Shown here one piece after another: positions 8,661 through 16,913 of a DNA stretch of 64,000 nucleotides. The DNA comes from Spirochaetales bacterium. GTDB taxonomy: Bacteria; Spirochaetota; Spirochaetia; DSM-2461. Every line of letters starts with the position of its first letter. Position 1 is the first letter of the stretch. The notes below the pieces were generated by a model. The model saw only the letters and a program-made list of their open reading frames with translations. It was not told the DNA's origin and did not search any database. The stretch lies in contig JAQQAP010000022.1 in assembly GCA_028533045.1 (NCBI GenBank), positions 29,726 through 93,725 on the forward strand. Direction: 5' to 3'. The position numbers were made by a program, and so were the translations under genes.

Positions 8661-9398
8661 ATGCTGTTAAAGGATAAGAAAGTATTTGTAACCGGCGGTT
8701 CCCGGGGTATCGGGAAAGCGATTGTAACGGCCTGTTTGGAGCAGGGCGCCCATGTGTCCTATTTGAGCACCAAGGAGAGCCCCTTTCACAGTGAAATGGA
8801 AGCCGTTGCCAAGGCGTCCGGAGTGACCCTTAAATGGTTTCAGGGCAATGTGACCGACGAAGAGGGCATTGTTAAGATTATGGAAGAGGTGACCGCCGAC
8901 GGTCTGGACGTTGTGGTTAACAACGCCGGTATCGAACGGGACGGTCTGGTATTCCGCATGGGAACCGATCAGTGGCAGCAGGTACTGGACGTAAACCTGA
9001 CCGGAGCCTTCATTGTGGCCCGGGAAGCGTCCCGTTTTATGATCCGCCAGAGATCGGGCGCCATTGTAAACATGGCTTCCGTTATCGGTCTTATGGGAAA
9101 TGCGGGCCAGACCAACTACGCCGCCAGCAAGGCCGGTCTCATCGGTTTTACCAAGGCACTGGCCAAAGAAACGGCCAAACGCGGCGTGCGGGTTAACGCG
9201 ATTGCTCCCGGTTTTATCAAAACCGATATGACCGACAAGCTTAAAGATGATATTAAAGAATCGATTCAGGCTCAAATCCCCATGAATTCCCTGGGTGAGC
9301 CGGAAGATATTGCCAATGCAGTGATTTACCTGGCCTCCGATATGGCCCGCTACGTTACCGGTCAGGTTCTGACCGTTGACGGCGGAATGGTAATGTAA
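8661..9398 (+). CDS. fabG: 3-oxoacyl-ACP reductase
   Basis: The 245-aa short-chain dehydrogenase reduces 3-ketoacyl-ACP with NADPH in each elongation round. The Rossmann motif TGGSRGIG is at 11-18, NNAG at 87-90 and the catalytic S140-Y153-x3-K157 (YAASK) is intact. The C-terminus ends in VLTVDGGMVM, the standard FabG tail. An AGGAG site precedes the ATG. The position between fabH and fabF makes FabG more likely than another SDR. Confidence 0.95.
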   Translation: MLLKDKKVFVTGGSRGIGKAIVTACLEQGAHVSYLSTKESPFHSEMEAVAKASGVTLKWFQGNVTDEEGIVKIMEEVTADGLDVVVNNAGIERDGLVFRMGTDQWQQVLDVNLTGAFIVAREASRFMIRQRSGAIVNMASVIGLMGNAGQTNYAASKAGLIGFTKALAKETAKRGVRVNAIAPGFIKTDMTDKLKDDIKESIQAQIPMNSLGEPEDIANAVIYLASDMARYVTGQVLTVDGGMVM

Positions 9399-9415
9399 GG
9401 AAAGGAGAAAGAGAG

Positions 9416-10657
9416 ATGAAACGAGTAGTAGTAACCGGAATGGGAACAATCAGCCCCATCGGCCACAATGTGGAAGAATTCTGGAAAAATATAAAAGCCG
9501 GAGAAATCGGCATTGACACAATCACCCAGTTCGATGCGACCAATACGGCCACCAAGATTGCCGCAGAAGTAAAAGACTTCAAAGCCTCCGACTACTTTTC
9601 CGGTAAAGCGGCCCGAAAGATGGCCCGTTTTACCCAGTTTGCCGTAGCGGCCAGTGTGGAAGCCATGAACGATGCGGGACTGGCCGAAGACAACTTTGAC
9701 CACCAACGGGCCGGTTGTATTCTGGGATGCGGTATCGGCGGACTCGATGTTACCGAAGATAACGTAAAAGGAATGGTCGATCGAGGTCCTATTGCGGGTA
9801 TCGCCCCCATGACCATCCCCAAACTCATAAGCAACGAAGGCCCCGCCAACGTTTCCATTACCCACAAGCTACACGGCCCCTGTTTCGCACTGGCCACCGC
9901 CTGCGCTTCCGGAACCGATGCTATCGGTTACGCCCTGAACACCATCAGAACCGGTATGGCCGACATTATGGTTACCGGCGGTACGGAAGCGACCATCACC
10001 GAATTTGCCGTTGGTTCTTTTAACAAACTCCTGGCCCTGAGTACCAGAAACGACGACCCCAAAGCCGCCTGTAGACCCTTTGACAAGGACAGAGACGGAT
10101 TTATCATGGGAGAAGGAGCGGGTATCCTGATTCTCGAAGAGCTGGAACACGCCAAAAAGCGGGGCGCCACCATCTATGCCGAACTGGCCGGATACGGAAT
10201 GACCTGTGATGCGGACCACCTGACCGCTCCCGATCCGGAAGGAAAGGGCGGGGCCGAATCCATGAGAATCGCCGTAAAAGACGCGGGCCTTGAGATGGAA
10301 GACATTGACTACATCAACGCCCACGGAACATCTACCCCCGTAAACGATCCCTGCGAAACACTCGCCATCAAGGCTGCCTTCGGCGACCATGCGAAGAAGA
10401 TAAAAATCAGCTCCACCAAAGCCATGCACGGACACATGCTCGGCGCTACGGGCGGTGTGGAAGCGATTGTTTGTATCAAAGCCATTAACGACAGCTACGT
10501 TCCTCCCACGCTTAACCTGGAAGAGCCCGACGAAAAGTGCGACCTTGACTACGTACCCAACAAAGGTATAGAAATGGAAGTAAACGCCGCCCTTTCCGAT
10601 AACCTCGGATTTGGTGGTCACAACGGCTCCATCGTTTTCAAGAAATACAAAGGTTAA
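9416..10657 (+). CDS. fabF: Beta-ketoacyl-ACP synthase II
   Basis: The 413-aa elongating ketosynthase condenses malonyl-ACP with acyl-ACP. The thiolase-fold triad is C163 (TACASGTDAIG), H303 (NAHGTSTPVND) and H340 (HGHMLGATGG), with K335 also present. The length matches E. coli FabF (413). The gene follows fabG after 17 bp with a GGAAAGGAG site, and fabZ starts 8 bp after its stop. Confidence 0.96.
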   Translation: MKRVVVTGMGTISPIGHNVEEFWKNIKAGEIGIDTITQFDATNTATKIAAEVKDFKASDYFSGKAARKMARFTQFAVAASVEAMNDAGLAEDNFDHQRAGCILGCGIGGLDVTEDNVKGMVDRGPIAGIAPMTIPKLISNEGPANVSITHKLHGPCFALATACASGTDAIGYALNTIRTGMADIMVTGGTEATITEFAVGSFNKLLALSTRNDDPKAACRPFDKDRDGFIMGEGAGILILEELEHAKKRGATIYAELAGYGMTCDADHLTAPDPEGKGGAESMRIAVKDAGLEMEDIDYINAHGTSTPVNDPCETLAIKAAFGDHAKKIKISSTKAMHGHMLGATGGVEAIVCIKAINDSYVPPTLNLEEPDEKCDLDYVPNKGIEMEVNAALSDNLGFGGHNGSIVFKKYKG

Positions 10658-10665
10658 GGTGATTT

Positions 10666-11088
10666 ATGAGTAACGAAATTGAACAGCTTCTTCCCCACAG
10701 GGACCCCTTTTTGTTTGTCGACCGGATTGAATCGTGCGACGAAAAAAGCATTGTAGGTTATAGAAAATACACAGAAAACGACTTTTTCTTTAAGGGTCAC
10801 TTCCCCGGACACCCGGTTGTTCCCGGTGTTCTTTTGATCGAAGCCATGGCCCAGGTAGGCGGCGCCGGTCTCAAGAAAAGCGGTACCGCCTCTGCGAGCG
10901 CCCTCTTTTTCCTGGCCACCGTGGAAAAGGCCAAATTCCGCCGCCAGGTCGTCCCCGGTGACGAAGTACGCTTCGAAATCGAAAACGAAATGGTTTCCGG
11001 ACGAATGATCAAGCAGAAGGGTAAAGCCTTCGTCGGCGACGAGTTGGCTTGTCAGGCCAGCTGGATGTGTGTAGCAGGAGAAGCATAA
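10666..11088 (+). CDS. fabZ: 3-hydroxyacyl-ACP dehydratase, FabZ type
   Basis: The 140-aa hot-dog-fold protein dehydrates 3-hydroxyacyl-ACP. The catalytic signature GHFPGHPVVPGVLLIEAMAQ is present with His45 and Glu59; FabZ uses His/Glu where FabA uses His/Asp, so this is FabZ. The stop codon overlaps the next ATG as TAATG, coupling it to the enoyl reductase that uses its product. Confidence 0.93.
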   Translation: MSNEIEQLLPHRDPFLFVDRIESCDEKSIVGYRKYTENDFFFKGHFPGHPVVPGVLLIEAMAQVGGAGLKKSGTASASALFFLATVEKAKFRRQVVPGDEVRFEIENEMVSGRMIKQKGKAFVGDELACQASWMCVAGEA

Positions 11089-12260
11089 TGGTAATCGAAC
11101 CCAAAATCATGAATAACATCTGTCTTACCTCCCACCCCGTGGGATGTGAGGCTATTGTCAAAAGAGACATAGAGTGGGTAAAGACCCAGCCCAAAATCAC
11201 CATGCCCAAGAGAGTTCTTGTGCTTGGTTGTTCCACCGGATTCGGTCTGGCCACCAGAATTTCTGCGGCCTTCTCCGGCGGGGCGGACACCTTGGGTGTT
11301 TCCTTTGAAAAGGAAGGCAGCGCCAAGCGTCCCGGTACTCCCGGCTTCTACAACAACCGTACCTTCGATGCGGCCGCTCAGGCGGAAGGCCTCAAGGCAG
11401 AAAGCATCAATGCCGACGCCTTCTCCCACGATACTCGCAAGACTGTCATTGCCAAAATCAAGGATTTCTTTGAGGGCGGACAGGTGGATATGGTGGTTTA
11501 CAGCCTCGCCTCCCCCGTTCGTACCGATCCCGATACGGGCGAAATGTACAAAAGTGTTTTGAAAACTCTCAAGGATCCCTATACGGCCTTTGCCATGGAT
11601 CTGAGCGGCAAGCTGAAGAGCATGACCATGGAGCCCGCCTCAGCCGAAGAAACGGCAGCCACCATTAAAGTTATGGGCGGCGAAGACTGGTCTCTTTGGG
11701 TTAAAGCCCTTAAGGAAGCCGGTGTCCTGGCACAAGGAATCAAGACCGTAGCCTATACCTACATTGGTTCCCCCATGACCTTCCCCATCTACCGGGAAGG
11801 AACCATCGGCCAGGCCAAGCTTCACCTGGAAGCCTCTGCCAAGGACCTGCAAAAAGAACTGAGCGACCTAAAGGGAGAAGCTTTTATCTCCGTTAACAAG
11901 GCCCTCGTGACCCGTTCCAGTGCGGTCATCCCCGGAGTATCTGTGTACATCGCCCTCCTCTTCAAAATCATGAAAGAAAAGGGCACCCACGAAGGATGCC
12001 GGGAACAGATGCAGCGTATGCTGACCGATAAGATTTACGGCTCCGAAGGGACCGTAATGGATGAAACCGGAATGGTTCGCATGGACGACTGGGAACTAGC
12101 CGACGATGTTCAGGCCGAAGTTACCGCCCTCTGGGATAGTGTTGATGAAGAACTCCTGGCGGCCAAGGGCGACCTGGAAGGTTTCAAAAAGGATTACATG
12201 GAGCTCCACGGCTTCGAAGTGGAAGGAGTGGACTACTCCGCCGACGTGGATACCCTTTAA
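11088..12260 (+). CDS. fabV: Trans-2-enoyl-ACP/CoA reductase, FabV type
   Basis: FabV uses NADH to reduce the enoyl intermediate, completing each elongation round. The start is the ATG at 11088, after AGGAG and overlapping the fabZ stop; the frame is open 13 codons further but that part is fabZ sequence. The 390-aa protein has MNNICLTSHPVGCE near the N-terminus, the NADH-binding VLVLGCSTGFGLATRIS (43-59) and the extended active-site motif Y235-x8-K244 that separates FabV from FabI. FabV enzymes are typically triclosan-tolerant. A terminator follows at 12367. Confidence 0.94.
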   Translation: MVIEPKIMNNICLTSHPVGCEAIVKRDIEWVKTQPKITMPKRVLVLGCSTGFGLATRISAAFSGGADTLGVSFEKEGSAKRPGTPGFYNNRTFDAAAQAEGLKAESINADAFSHDTRKTVIAKIKDFFEGGQVDMVVYSLASPVRTDPDTGEMYKSVLKTLKDPYTAFAMDLSGKLKSMTMEPASAEETAATIKVMGGEDWSLWVKALKEAGVLAQGIKTVAYTYIGSPMTFPIYREGTIGQAKLHLEASAKDLQKELSDLKGEAFISVNKALVTRSSAVIPGVSVYIALLFKIMKEKGTHEGCREQMQRMLTDKIYGSEGTVMDETGMVRMDDWELADDVQAEVTALWDSVDEELLAAKGDLEGFKKDYMELHGFEVEGVDYSADVDTL

Positions 12261-12271
12261 TCAGGCCTTAC

Positions 12272-12328
12272 CCCGTCGGCGTTGCCTGCGGGATAAAGTA
12301 ATATATACCGAATGTCCGGCGTTGCCGG
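12272..12328 (+). repeat. Two small hairpins sharing CGGCGTTGCC
   Basis: CGGCGTTGCC occurs at 12277-12286 and 12317-12326, 40 bp apart. Each forms the core of a small GTT-loop hairpin: 12272-12292 is imperfect, and CCGGC-GTT-GCCGG at 12316-12328 is perfect. Neither is followed by a T run. Function unknown; they could protect the fab transcript 3' end. Confidence 0.4.
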
Positions 12329-12366
12329 TCAAAAAAAACAAATCTCTGTAAAGATTGCAGTGTTTA

Positions 12367-12407
12367 GGGGCTTACGATGAACGTTGTTCGTTGTAGTCCC
12401 TTTTTTA
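12367..12407 (+). terminator. Rho-independent terminator of the fab operon
   Basis: A long stem (12367-12382 with 12386-12400, one bulge and three G-U pairs) is followed by six T residues and a near-T-run at 12401-12407. It lies 107 bases past the fabV stop. Confidence 0.8.
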
Positions 12408-12689
12408 TTCCCCCGTAACAATACAGGTATAACGTTTCCCCAGCCCCAGAAAGAGAACCTGAGTCTGCATATCTACCGTGGATATTTCCCGAATTCCCCC
12501 GTCCCGGCAGGCTTCCTTAATGCTCGCATCGGCCTTCCCGAATATTCCAAACCAGATAGTCCCGGTAGAAGTTCCCACAAGCCGTCCTACATCGTTAGAG
12601 GTGGCAGAGACGGGTACGGTAAGAGTCGCACAGGAGAGCAATAGGCTCATAATTACGAGAAGCAGGGATGTTTTGACAAAGGATGGCAT
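12405..12689 (-). CDS. TRL-like small lipoprotein
   Basis: This 94-aa lipoprotein has a signal peptide with lipobox LLSC (Cys20). The mature part follows the TRL-like family pattern: a VGxxxGxSTGTIWFGIFGKADASIKEACRDGGI core and a closing VDxxxxxxLxxxxxYTCIVTGE strand. The family is found near stress or tRNA loci in many Gram-negative bacteria and has no known reaction. The start has an AAGGAGA site. Its 3' end overlaps the T-run of the opposing fab terminator by 3 bp. Confidence 0.7.
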   Translation of the reverse strand: MPSFVKTSLLLVIMSLLLSCATLTVPVSATSNDVGRLVGTSTGTIWFGIFGKADASIKEACRDGGIREISTVDMQTQVLFLGLGKRYTCIVTGE

Positions 12690-12783
12690 AGTTTTCTCCT
12701 TGGAGTTGTTTTATCGTATTTTAGGAAATTTAACAAAGCATTTCCACTCTTTTTAAGCTATACTAACCCATAAGGAGATCGCC

Positions 12784-13074
12784 ATGAAAAGACTAATCAA
12801 AGGATTTCTTCTAATATCGGTCCTCGCCCTTCTCTCTTCCTGCCTCCCCGGCGACGGCAAAGCTACAGCAGAAGAACCGGCCAATTTGCTTTGGGGAATC
12901 TGGCACGGCTGGGTGGCTCCCGTTTCACTGTTCTTTAGCATTTTTCGGGAACACTTGACGATTTACGAATCCTTTAATACGGGCTTTTGGTATGACTTAG
13001 GCTTCTACATGGGTGTCCTGGGAGGCTTCGGTAGCCTCTCCCTATCACGAAAAAGCCATAGGGAGAAAATCTAG
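12784..13074 (+). CDS. Small membrane lipoprotein of unknown function
   Basis: This 96-aa protein has a signal peptide with lipobox LSSC (Cys20), a Trp/Phe-rich stretch NLLWGIWHGWVAPVSLFFSIF, the block TIYESFNTGFWYDLGF, and a second hydrophobic segment GFYMGVLGGFGSL. I recall the same WxGIWHGW...YESFNTGxWYDLGF pattern in conserved hypothetical membrane proteins of many bacteria. TAAGGAG precedes the ATG. The gene ends in a 4-bp convergent overlap with the mini zinc-motif gene. Confidence 0.65.
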   Translation: MKRLIKGFLLISVLALLSSCLPGDGKATAEEPANLLWGIWHGWVAPVSLFFSIFREHLTIYESFNTGFWYDLGFYMGVLGGFGSLSLSRKSHREKI

Positions 13075-13283
13075 GAAAAGGATGAAGCCTTCCCCTCTAC
13101 CCGGTCAAACAAGCCCATAAACTCTCGATAGGCCAGGTAAAATTTCCGGCACGAAGGACAGCCTTTATCCCCCGGCTTTGCCCCATAGATATGATTCTCC
13201 CAGACTTTCCCCAGAGGCGCATTTGGGCCATATTCATCGAGGTAATCCTGCAGTTTTTCTCTGTGAGCACATTTCCCAATCAT
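13071..13283 (-). CDS. Small cysteine/histidine protein, possible mini anti-sigma factor
   Basis: The 70-aa protein has no membrane segment. It begins CAHREKLQDYLDEY and contains C5, H7, H27 and a C-P-S-C pair at about 42-45. A leading Cys/His, a helix with LxDYLD and a later CPxC resemble the zinc-binding anti-sigma (ZAS) domain. Its ATG overlaps the stop of the stand-alone sigma region-4 gene as ATGA, so the two are almost certainly translated together. A zinc-dependent regulator of that partner is a reasonable inference, not shown. Confidence 0.6.
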   Translation of the reverse strand: MIGKCAHREKLQDYLDEYGPNAPLGKVWENHIYGAKPGDKGCPSCRKFYLAYREFMGLFDRVEGKASSFS

Positions 13284-13489
13284 TTACATTGCCTCCCCAA
13301 AGCGGCGACCCGGGCACGAGCCCGGTGGAGCCGGGAACGAACTGTTCCGACGGGCTTATCGGTTATCCGGCTGATCTCTTCGTATGAAAATCCTTCTCGA
13401 TCCTTGAGTATAAGGATTGTCCTGTCCGCTTCCTTCAGCTTACCCAGGATAGCATTGAGCTCTTCCTTCTCATTCTGATAAAAAAGCAT
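13280..13489 (-). CDS. Stand-alone sigma70 region 4 protein
   Basis: The 69-aa product is essentially one sigma region-4 helix-turn-helix: LKEADRTILILKDREGFSYEEI then ISRITDKPVGTVRSRLHRARARV. There is no region 2. An in-frame TAG three codons before the ATG and the caspase gene 17 bp upstream rule out a longer protein in this frame, so it is not a simple truncation of a neighbouring full sigma gene. It could bind DNA or the RNA polymerase flap without the -10 contact, or act as an anti-sigma decoy. It overlaps the next gene by 4 bp. Confidence 0.75.
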   Translation of the reverse strand: MLFYQNEKEELNAILGKLKEADRTILILKDREGFSYEEISRITDKPVGTVRSRLHRARARVAALGRQCK

Positions 13490-13506
13490 TGTGTACTACA
13501 CCCCTT

Positions 13507-15636
13507 TTAAAACCGAAACCCCAGAATAAATTCGGGATAAACCGTATACTCCGGATTCCCCATAAAGGGAAAACTATCTCCCTGGTAAAGAATAGAATTT
13601 ATTGAACCGGGATAGGATGTAATAGCGCTGACACCCCAAAAGAGCCCGAATCCTTCAAGGGCAAACACTATTCGACCGGAGGGGATTCCGCAAAAACTAT
13701 CCTCACCGTGCTCTTTTAAATCCTGGTAACTTGTTCGGAGACCTGCATCAATATCAATTTCAAGAGGTCCCCAGCTTATCCGGCTTCCAATGTGTCCTCC
13801 CCAGACAAGGTGTTCGGAAGAACGAAGGAGGTTATCCGCATCATTCCCCAAATAATAAAGAGTATAAAACCAGGGACAGCCGGACTGAAAGAAAGTATAA
13901 AGCTGATTACTACCGCTGTACTCATACCAGGCCCCGGCATCCACAATACCGTTTTGGGAGATATTGACCAGGCCTATGGCGACCCCGTCCAGTTCCTTAG
14001 CCACATTAAGCACGCCAAACTGCAAACCGTTCATTCTGCCGGCATAGTTAATCGTCCCGAACTGCACTCCGTCCAGATAATCGGTTGAATTAAATCCTCC
14101 CGCCATCTGAACACCTTCGATCTCACCGGCCAGATTAAAAAGACCGGCCATCTGAAGTCCCTCGGAAGGTCTCCCGGCCACATTGAATAATCCGGCCCCT
14201 TGAACACCCTGCAGTTCATCACCGGCAATATTAAAGAGACCGGCCCCCTGAACCCCGCGAAGAGAACCGTCTGCCAAATTGAAAAGTCCCGCGCCCTGCA
14301 CGCCCTGTAAGTTTTCCCCGGCCAGATTAAAAAGTCCCGTGCCCTGTACGCCTTCAAAGTCCGCCCGGGCGATATTAAAGAGTGAAGAAGCCTGAACACC
14401 CCCGCTGTCGTTATCGGTAATGTTAAAGAGAGAGGTAGCCTGAACACCTTCAAAACGGGGCGCATAGGCACTCAAGCCAAACTGAAAATTGGTAAGAGAA
14501 TTCTCCGAAAGACGAGGATAATCATAACCGGGGAAAAGGGATAGGCAAAACTCTACCTCTTCCGCTTTTTCCTGACTGTCCCCGCGAAAACGGGTCCAGG
14601 CCAGCTTGCGAGAGGAAAAGTCCTTCTCCGTAAGGAAAAACTGCCCGTTCCGGCTGAGTTCCACTTCGGCTATTTGAACTTTATCGCCGTTAAAAAGGTT
14701 AACCGTATAGACATCTGCGGGGAGGGCTAATTTGAAGGTTTCCTCCTGGTCCTTGGAGAACTCCGCGACAAGCTTGTCTCCCCGCTCAGAGCGTATGGAA
14801 AAGTTACCGGAGAGTTCACCGGAAATCATCAAAGCCGACGTGGGAATGGTCAGGTCTGTAAGGACCAGGTCTCCCGTTCCGGTAAGCTGAATTTCGTAGG
14901 TGGCATGCTGGGGGCCGCCGATGGTGGATTCCGTGGAATAAAGGGTTTCCCTAAAAGTGTGCTCGTACACTTCATTGAGGGAGACTCTGTTGTCCCCGGT
15001 ATTGTCCGCCGCTCCGCGCAGGCCGGTTATGAGATTATGGGTAAAAAAGGAGCCCTTGATGCGATCCGACTCCTGGGAGAGTTCCGTTTCCGAACTGGAA
15101 GTAAGAAAGGCGTGGCCCTCCATATTGGATGATTCATCAATCAAAAAGGGTGACCGCCGCTGGCCGCCCTTGGCCCGGGTAAAAGCTCCGGAGGAACAGG
15201 AATCGAGCACCGCGATAACCACATCGGCCCCGGCCGAATCCAGGCTCTCCCTTATTGTCTTGTAGGGCAAATCTTCATCGGAGAGCAAGAGGCCCTCTTC
15301 GTTGGAGTGTCCCGAATAGTAGAACATGATTTCCGTGCGGCGAACCAAGCGATCCACATCGCTGATCTGAAGGGAAAGTATTTTTAGGGCTTCAAGTATC
15401 TTCCCCGCAGAAGGGTCCAGGAGCAAAAGACTGTCCGAATTATCGATGCCTCCAATCTGTTCCATGGTCAGCATCATCTCCCGGGCATCATCATCGGCAT
15501 ACATCAGATTCTGCCGTTCCTCTCCCCCGTCATTAGCCCCGATAAAAAGGCCAAAACGGCGAACTTCCATAGCTTCCGCCGCCAGATTCAGAATAGAAAG
15601 AACCGTCACTGTTAAAACCAGGGCTATTTTCTTCAC
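13507..15636 (-). CDS. Exported caspase-family (C14) protease with GVQxxGLFN surface repeats
   Basis: The 709-aa protein starts at a GTG with an AGAGGA site and has a signal peptide (to about residue 20). A caspase/metacaspase p20 fold follows, with the catalytic dyad His110 (FYYSGHS) and Cys147 (AVLDSCSSGAF) both intact. A beta-rich segment lies at 260-390. Residues 397-560 hold about ten tandem repeats of GVQxAGLFNxAG, the pattern called LA_2272-type surface repeat in Leptospira. The C-terminus ends FILGFRF, as in outer-membrane barrels. It sits between an anti-sigma-like gene (3-bp gap) and the region-4 gene (17-bp gap). The localisation suggests a periplasmic or surface protease. Confidence 0.85.
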   Translation of the reverse strand: MKKIALVLTVTVLSILNLAAEAMEVRRFGLFIGANDGGEERQNLMYADDDAREMMLTMEQIGGIDNSDSLLLLDPSAGKILEALKILSLQISDVDRLVRRTEIMFYYSGHSNEEGLLLSDEDLPYKTIRESLDSAGADVVIAVLDSCSSGAFTRAKGGQRRSPFLIDESSNMEGHAFLTSSSETELSQESDRIKGSFFTHNLITGLRGAADNTGDNRVSLNEVYEHTFRETLYSTESTIGGPQHATYEIQLTGTGDLVLTDLTIPTSALMISGELSGNFSIRSERGDKLVAEFSKDQEETFKLALPADVYTVNLFNGDKVQIAEVELSRNGQFFLTEKDFSSRKLAWTRFRGDSQEKAEEVEFCLSLFPGYDYPRLSENSLTNFQFGLSAYAPRFEGVQATSLFNITDNDSGGVQASSLFNIARADFEGVQGTGLFNLAGENLQGVQGAGLFNLADGSLRGVQGAGLFNIAGDELQGVQGAGLFNVAGRPSEGLQMAGLFNLAGEIEGVQMAGGFNSTDYLDGVQFGTINYAGRMNGLQFGVLNVAKELDGVAIGLVNISQNGIVDAGAWYEYSGSNQLYTFFQSGCPWFYTLYYLGNDADNLLRSSEHLVWGGHIGSRISWGPLEIDIDAGLRTSYQDLKEHGEDSFCGIPSGRIVFALEGFGLFWGVSAITSYPGSINSILYQGDSFPFMGNPEYTVYPEFILGFRF

Positions 15637-15639
15637 AAC

Positions 15640-16425
15640 TTAATCCTCTTTTGGTACGGTTAGAGCATACTGGAGCATCTTCCCGATTTTTCCCGTATCG
15701 GCAGGGCTTTGCTTTATTATTTCGGGCACATTTAATACCTCTCCGTTTTCACGGGCTTCCCGGGAGAGCAGGTCTATGACCGGATCCACCGGAAAGGGCA
15801 CATCTGCCACAAGAAGGTAAAACGTTTCGAACCGGGGAGCATCGTCCAACTCGTAGGCGAAGTCCAACAGTCGTTCTCCCCCGGGCTGCAACAAGGAAGC
15901 CTCTTCCCCTTCCGGGGCAAGATGGCGCGTCACAATCCCCCTGCCGTCAATGGAAAAAACGATCCCATAGGGCATTTCGGAGGAGACCGAATAGGCCATC
16001 TGAATCAAATCACCCTCTACGGCGGGAGTCTCTTCAGTTAAAACTTCCGTGGCAGCTCCTTTTTGCCTATACAGAGTTAAAACGGTTTCCAACTCCCCTT
16101 TGTAGCGGATCAGATCGGAAGGATCATAGCTGTTGGATTTTGTAATGAGCCCGGGAAGAATCAGAGCCATGACCAAAACGGCGGCCACGGCGGAGACATA
16201 GGCCATGGGATGGCGAATAATCCGCTCGGAACCGGATTTTTCCTTACCGGCCTTCTCTTCGATTATCCGAGCCATGTCGGACGGTTTGTAACGATTAAGA
16301 ATATCTTTATCGGAAGCAAGAATCTCCCCTACCTCATCATCTATGGTTTCCTTGTTTATTTTCTCTTCCCAGTCTTTAGGAAGTTCGCCCAGTCTGTACA
16401 ACTCGGCCTCTATTTTTTTATTCAT
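15640..16425 (-). CDS. Membrane anti-sigma-like protein with periplasmic DUF4384-like domain
   Basis: The 261-aa protein has a soluble N-terminus (1-72), one transmembrane segment at about 75-94 and a periplasmic C-domain. The C-domain contains MAYSVSSEMPYGIVFSIDGRGIVTRHL and YELDDAPRFETFYLLVAD; this SIDGRGxVTxH...YELDDAPxFExF pattern recurs in DUF4384-like domains next to sigma factors and caspase proteins. The start overlaps the sigma stop by 4 bp (ATGA), the usual arrangement for a sigma/anti-sigma pair. It likely holds the sigma factor at the membrane until a signal, perhaps involving the caspase, releases it. Confidence 0.7.
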   Translation of the reverse strand: MNKKIEAELYRLGELPKDWEEKINKETIDDEVGEILASDKDILNRYKPSDMARIIEEKAGKEKSGSERIIRHPMAYVSAVAAVLVMALILPGLITKSNSYDPSDLIRYKGELETVLTLYRQKGAATEVLTEETPAVEGDLIQMAYSVSSEMPYGIVFSIDGRGIVTRHLAPEGEEASLLQPGGERLLDFAYELDDAPRFETFYLLVADVPFPVDPVIDLLSREARENGEVLNVPEIIKQSPADTGKIGKMLQYALTVPKED

Positions 16426-16913
16426 TGACTTCTCCCTGCCGCTTCTTCCTTCATCTCCAATCCCGCTTCCCTCAGCTTCCGCAGCCTTTTTCGCACCCCC
16501 GAAACAGAAAGACCGCTTACCCGGGATGTCTCCTCCAGGGTTAGGCCGTCCATATAATGAAGGACGGCAATCGTTCTTGTGGACGGCTTCTGATCGGAGA
16601 AAATCTGGTCAATAAACATTTTATTCACCGCTTTCTCCTCCACCTGATCCACAGAAATGATCCGATCCAGAATCTCATTATCCCCGGAAACACGTTTTTC
16701 CCGGCTCAGAAGATTCAGGCAGTGATTGGTTGCCATCGTATAAAGAAGGCTGGAAGGATAGGTCGCTTTAAGGCTCTCCTTCTTATTTATCACCTTCACA
16801 AAAACATCCTGCATCGCATCGAGGGCCCACTCTTCCTCCCCCAACATTTGACGGCACCGTCTTAACACCATGGGGCCGTATTTTGTGTATAAGGCTTCTA
16901 CGTCAATGGCCAG
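16422..16913 (-). CDS. ECF-like sigma70 factor with a probable non-standard start codon
   Basis: Region 2 (ALDAMQDVFVKVINKK and YPSSLLYTMATNHCLNLLSRE) and region 4 (TRTIAVLHYMDGLTLEETSRVSGLSVSGVRKRLRKLRE) are clear. The first ATG (16871) cuts into region 2: the upstream codons read LAIDVEALYTKYGP, a normal ECF N-terminus. No ATG, GTG or TTG occurs in frame upstream, but an AAGGAGGAG site at 16917-16925 is ideally placed for CTG at 16913 (or ATT at 16907). The coordinates use CTG, giving 163 aa. It heads the operon with the anti-sigma-like and caspase genes. Confidence 0.75.
   Translation of the reverse strand: MAIDVEALYTKYGPMVLRRCRQMLGEEEWALDAMQDVFVKVINKKESLKATYPSSLLYTMATNHCLNLLSREKRVSGDNEILDRIISVDQVEEKAVNKMFIDQIFSDQKPSTRTIAVLHYMDGLTLEETSRVSGLSVSGVRKRLRKLREAGLEMKEEAAGRSQ

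Noticed and set aside
12316..12340. CCGGC-GTT-GCCGG followed by an A run as a terminator
   Set aside because: A terminator needs T after the stem; here there is an A run on the plus strand, and the minus strand has no T after the stem.
13280..13489. A frameshifted full-length sigma gene
   Set aside because: The upstream sequence is the 3' end of the caspase gene, with no region 2 in any frame.
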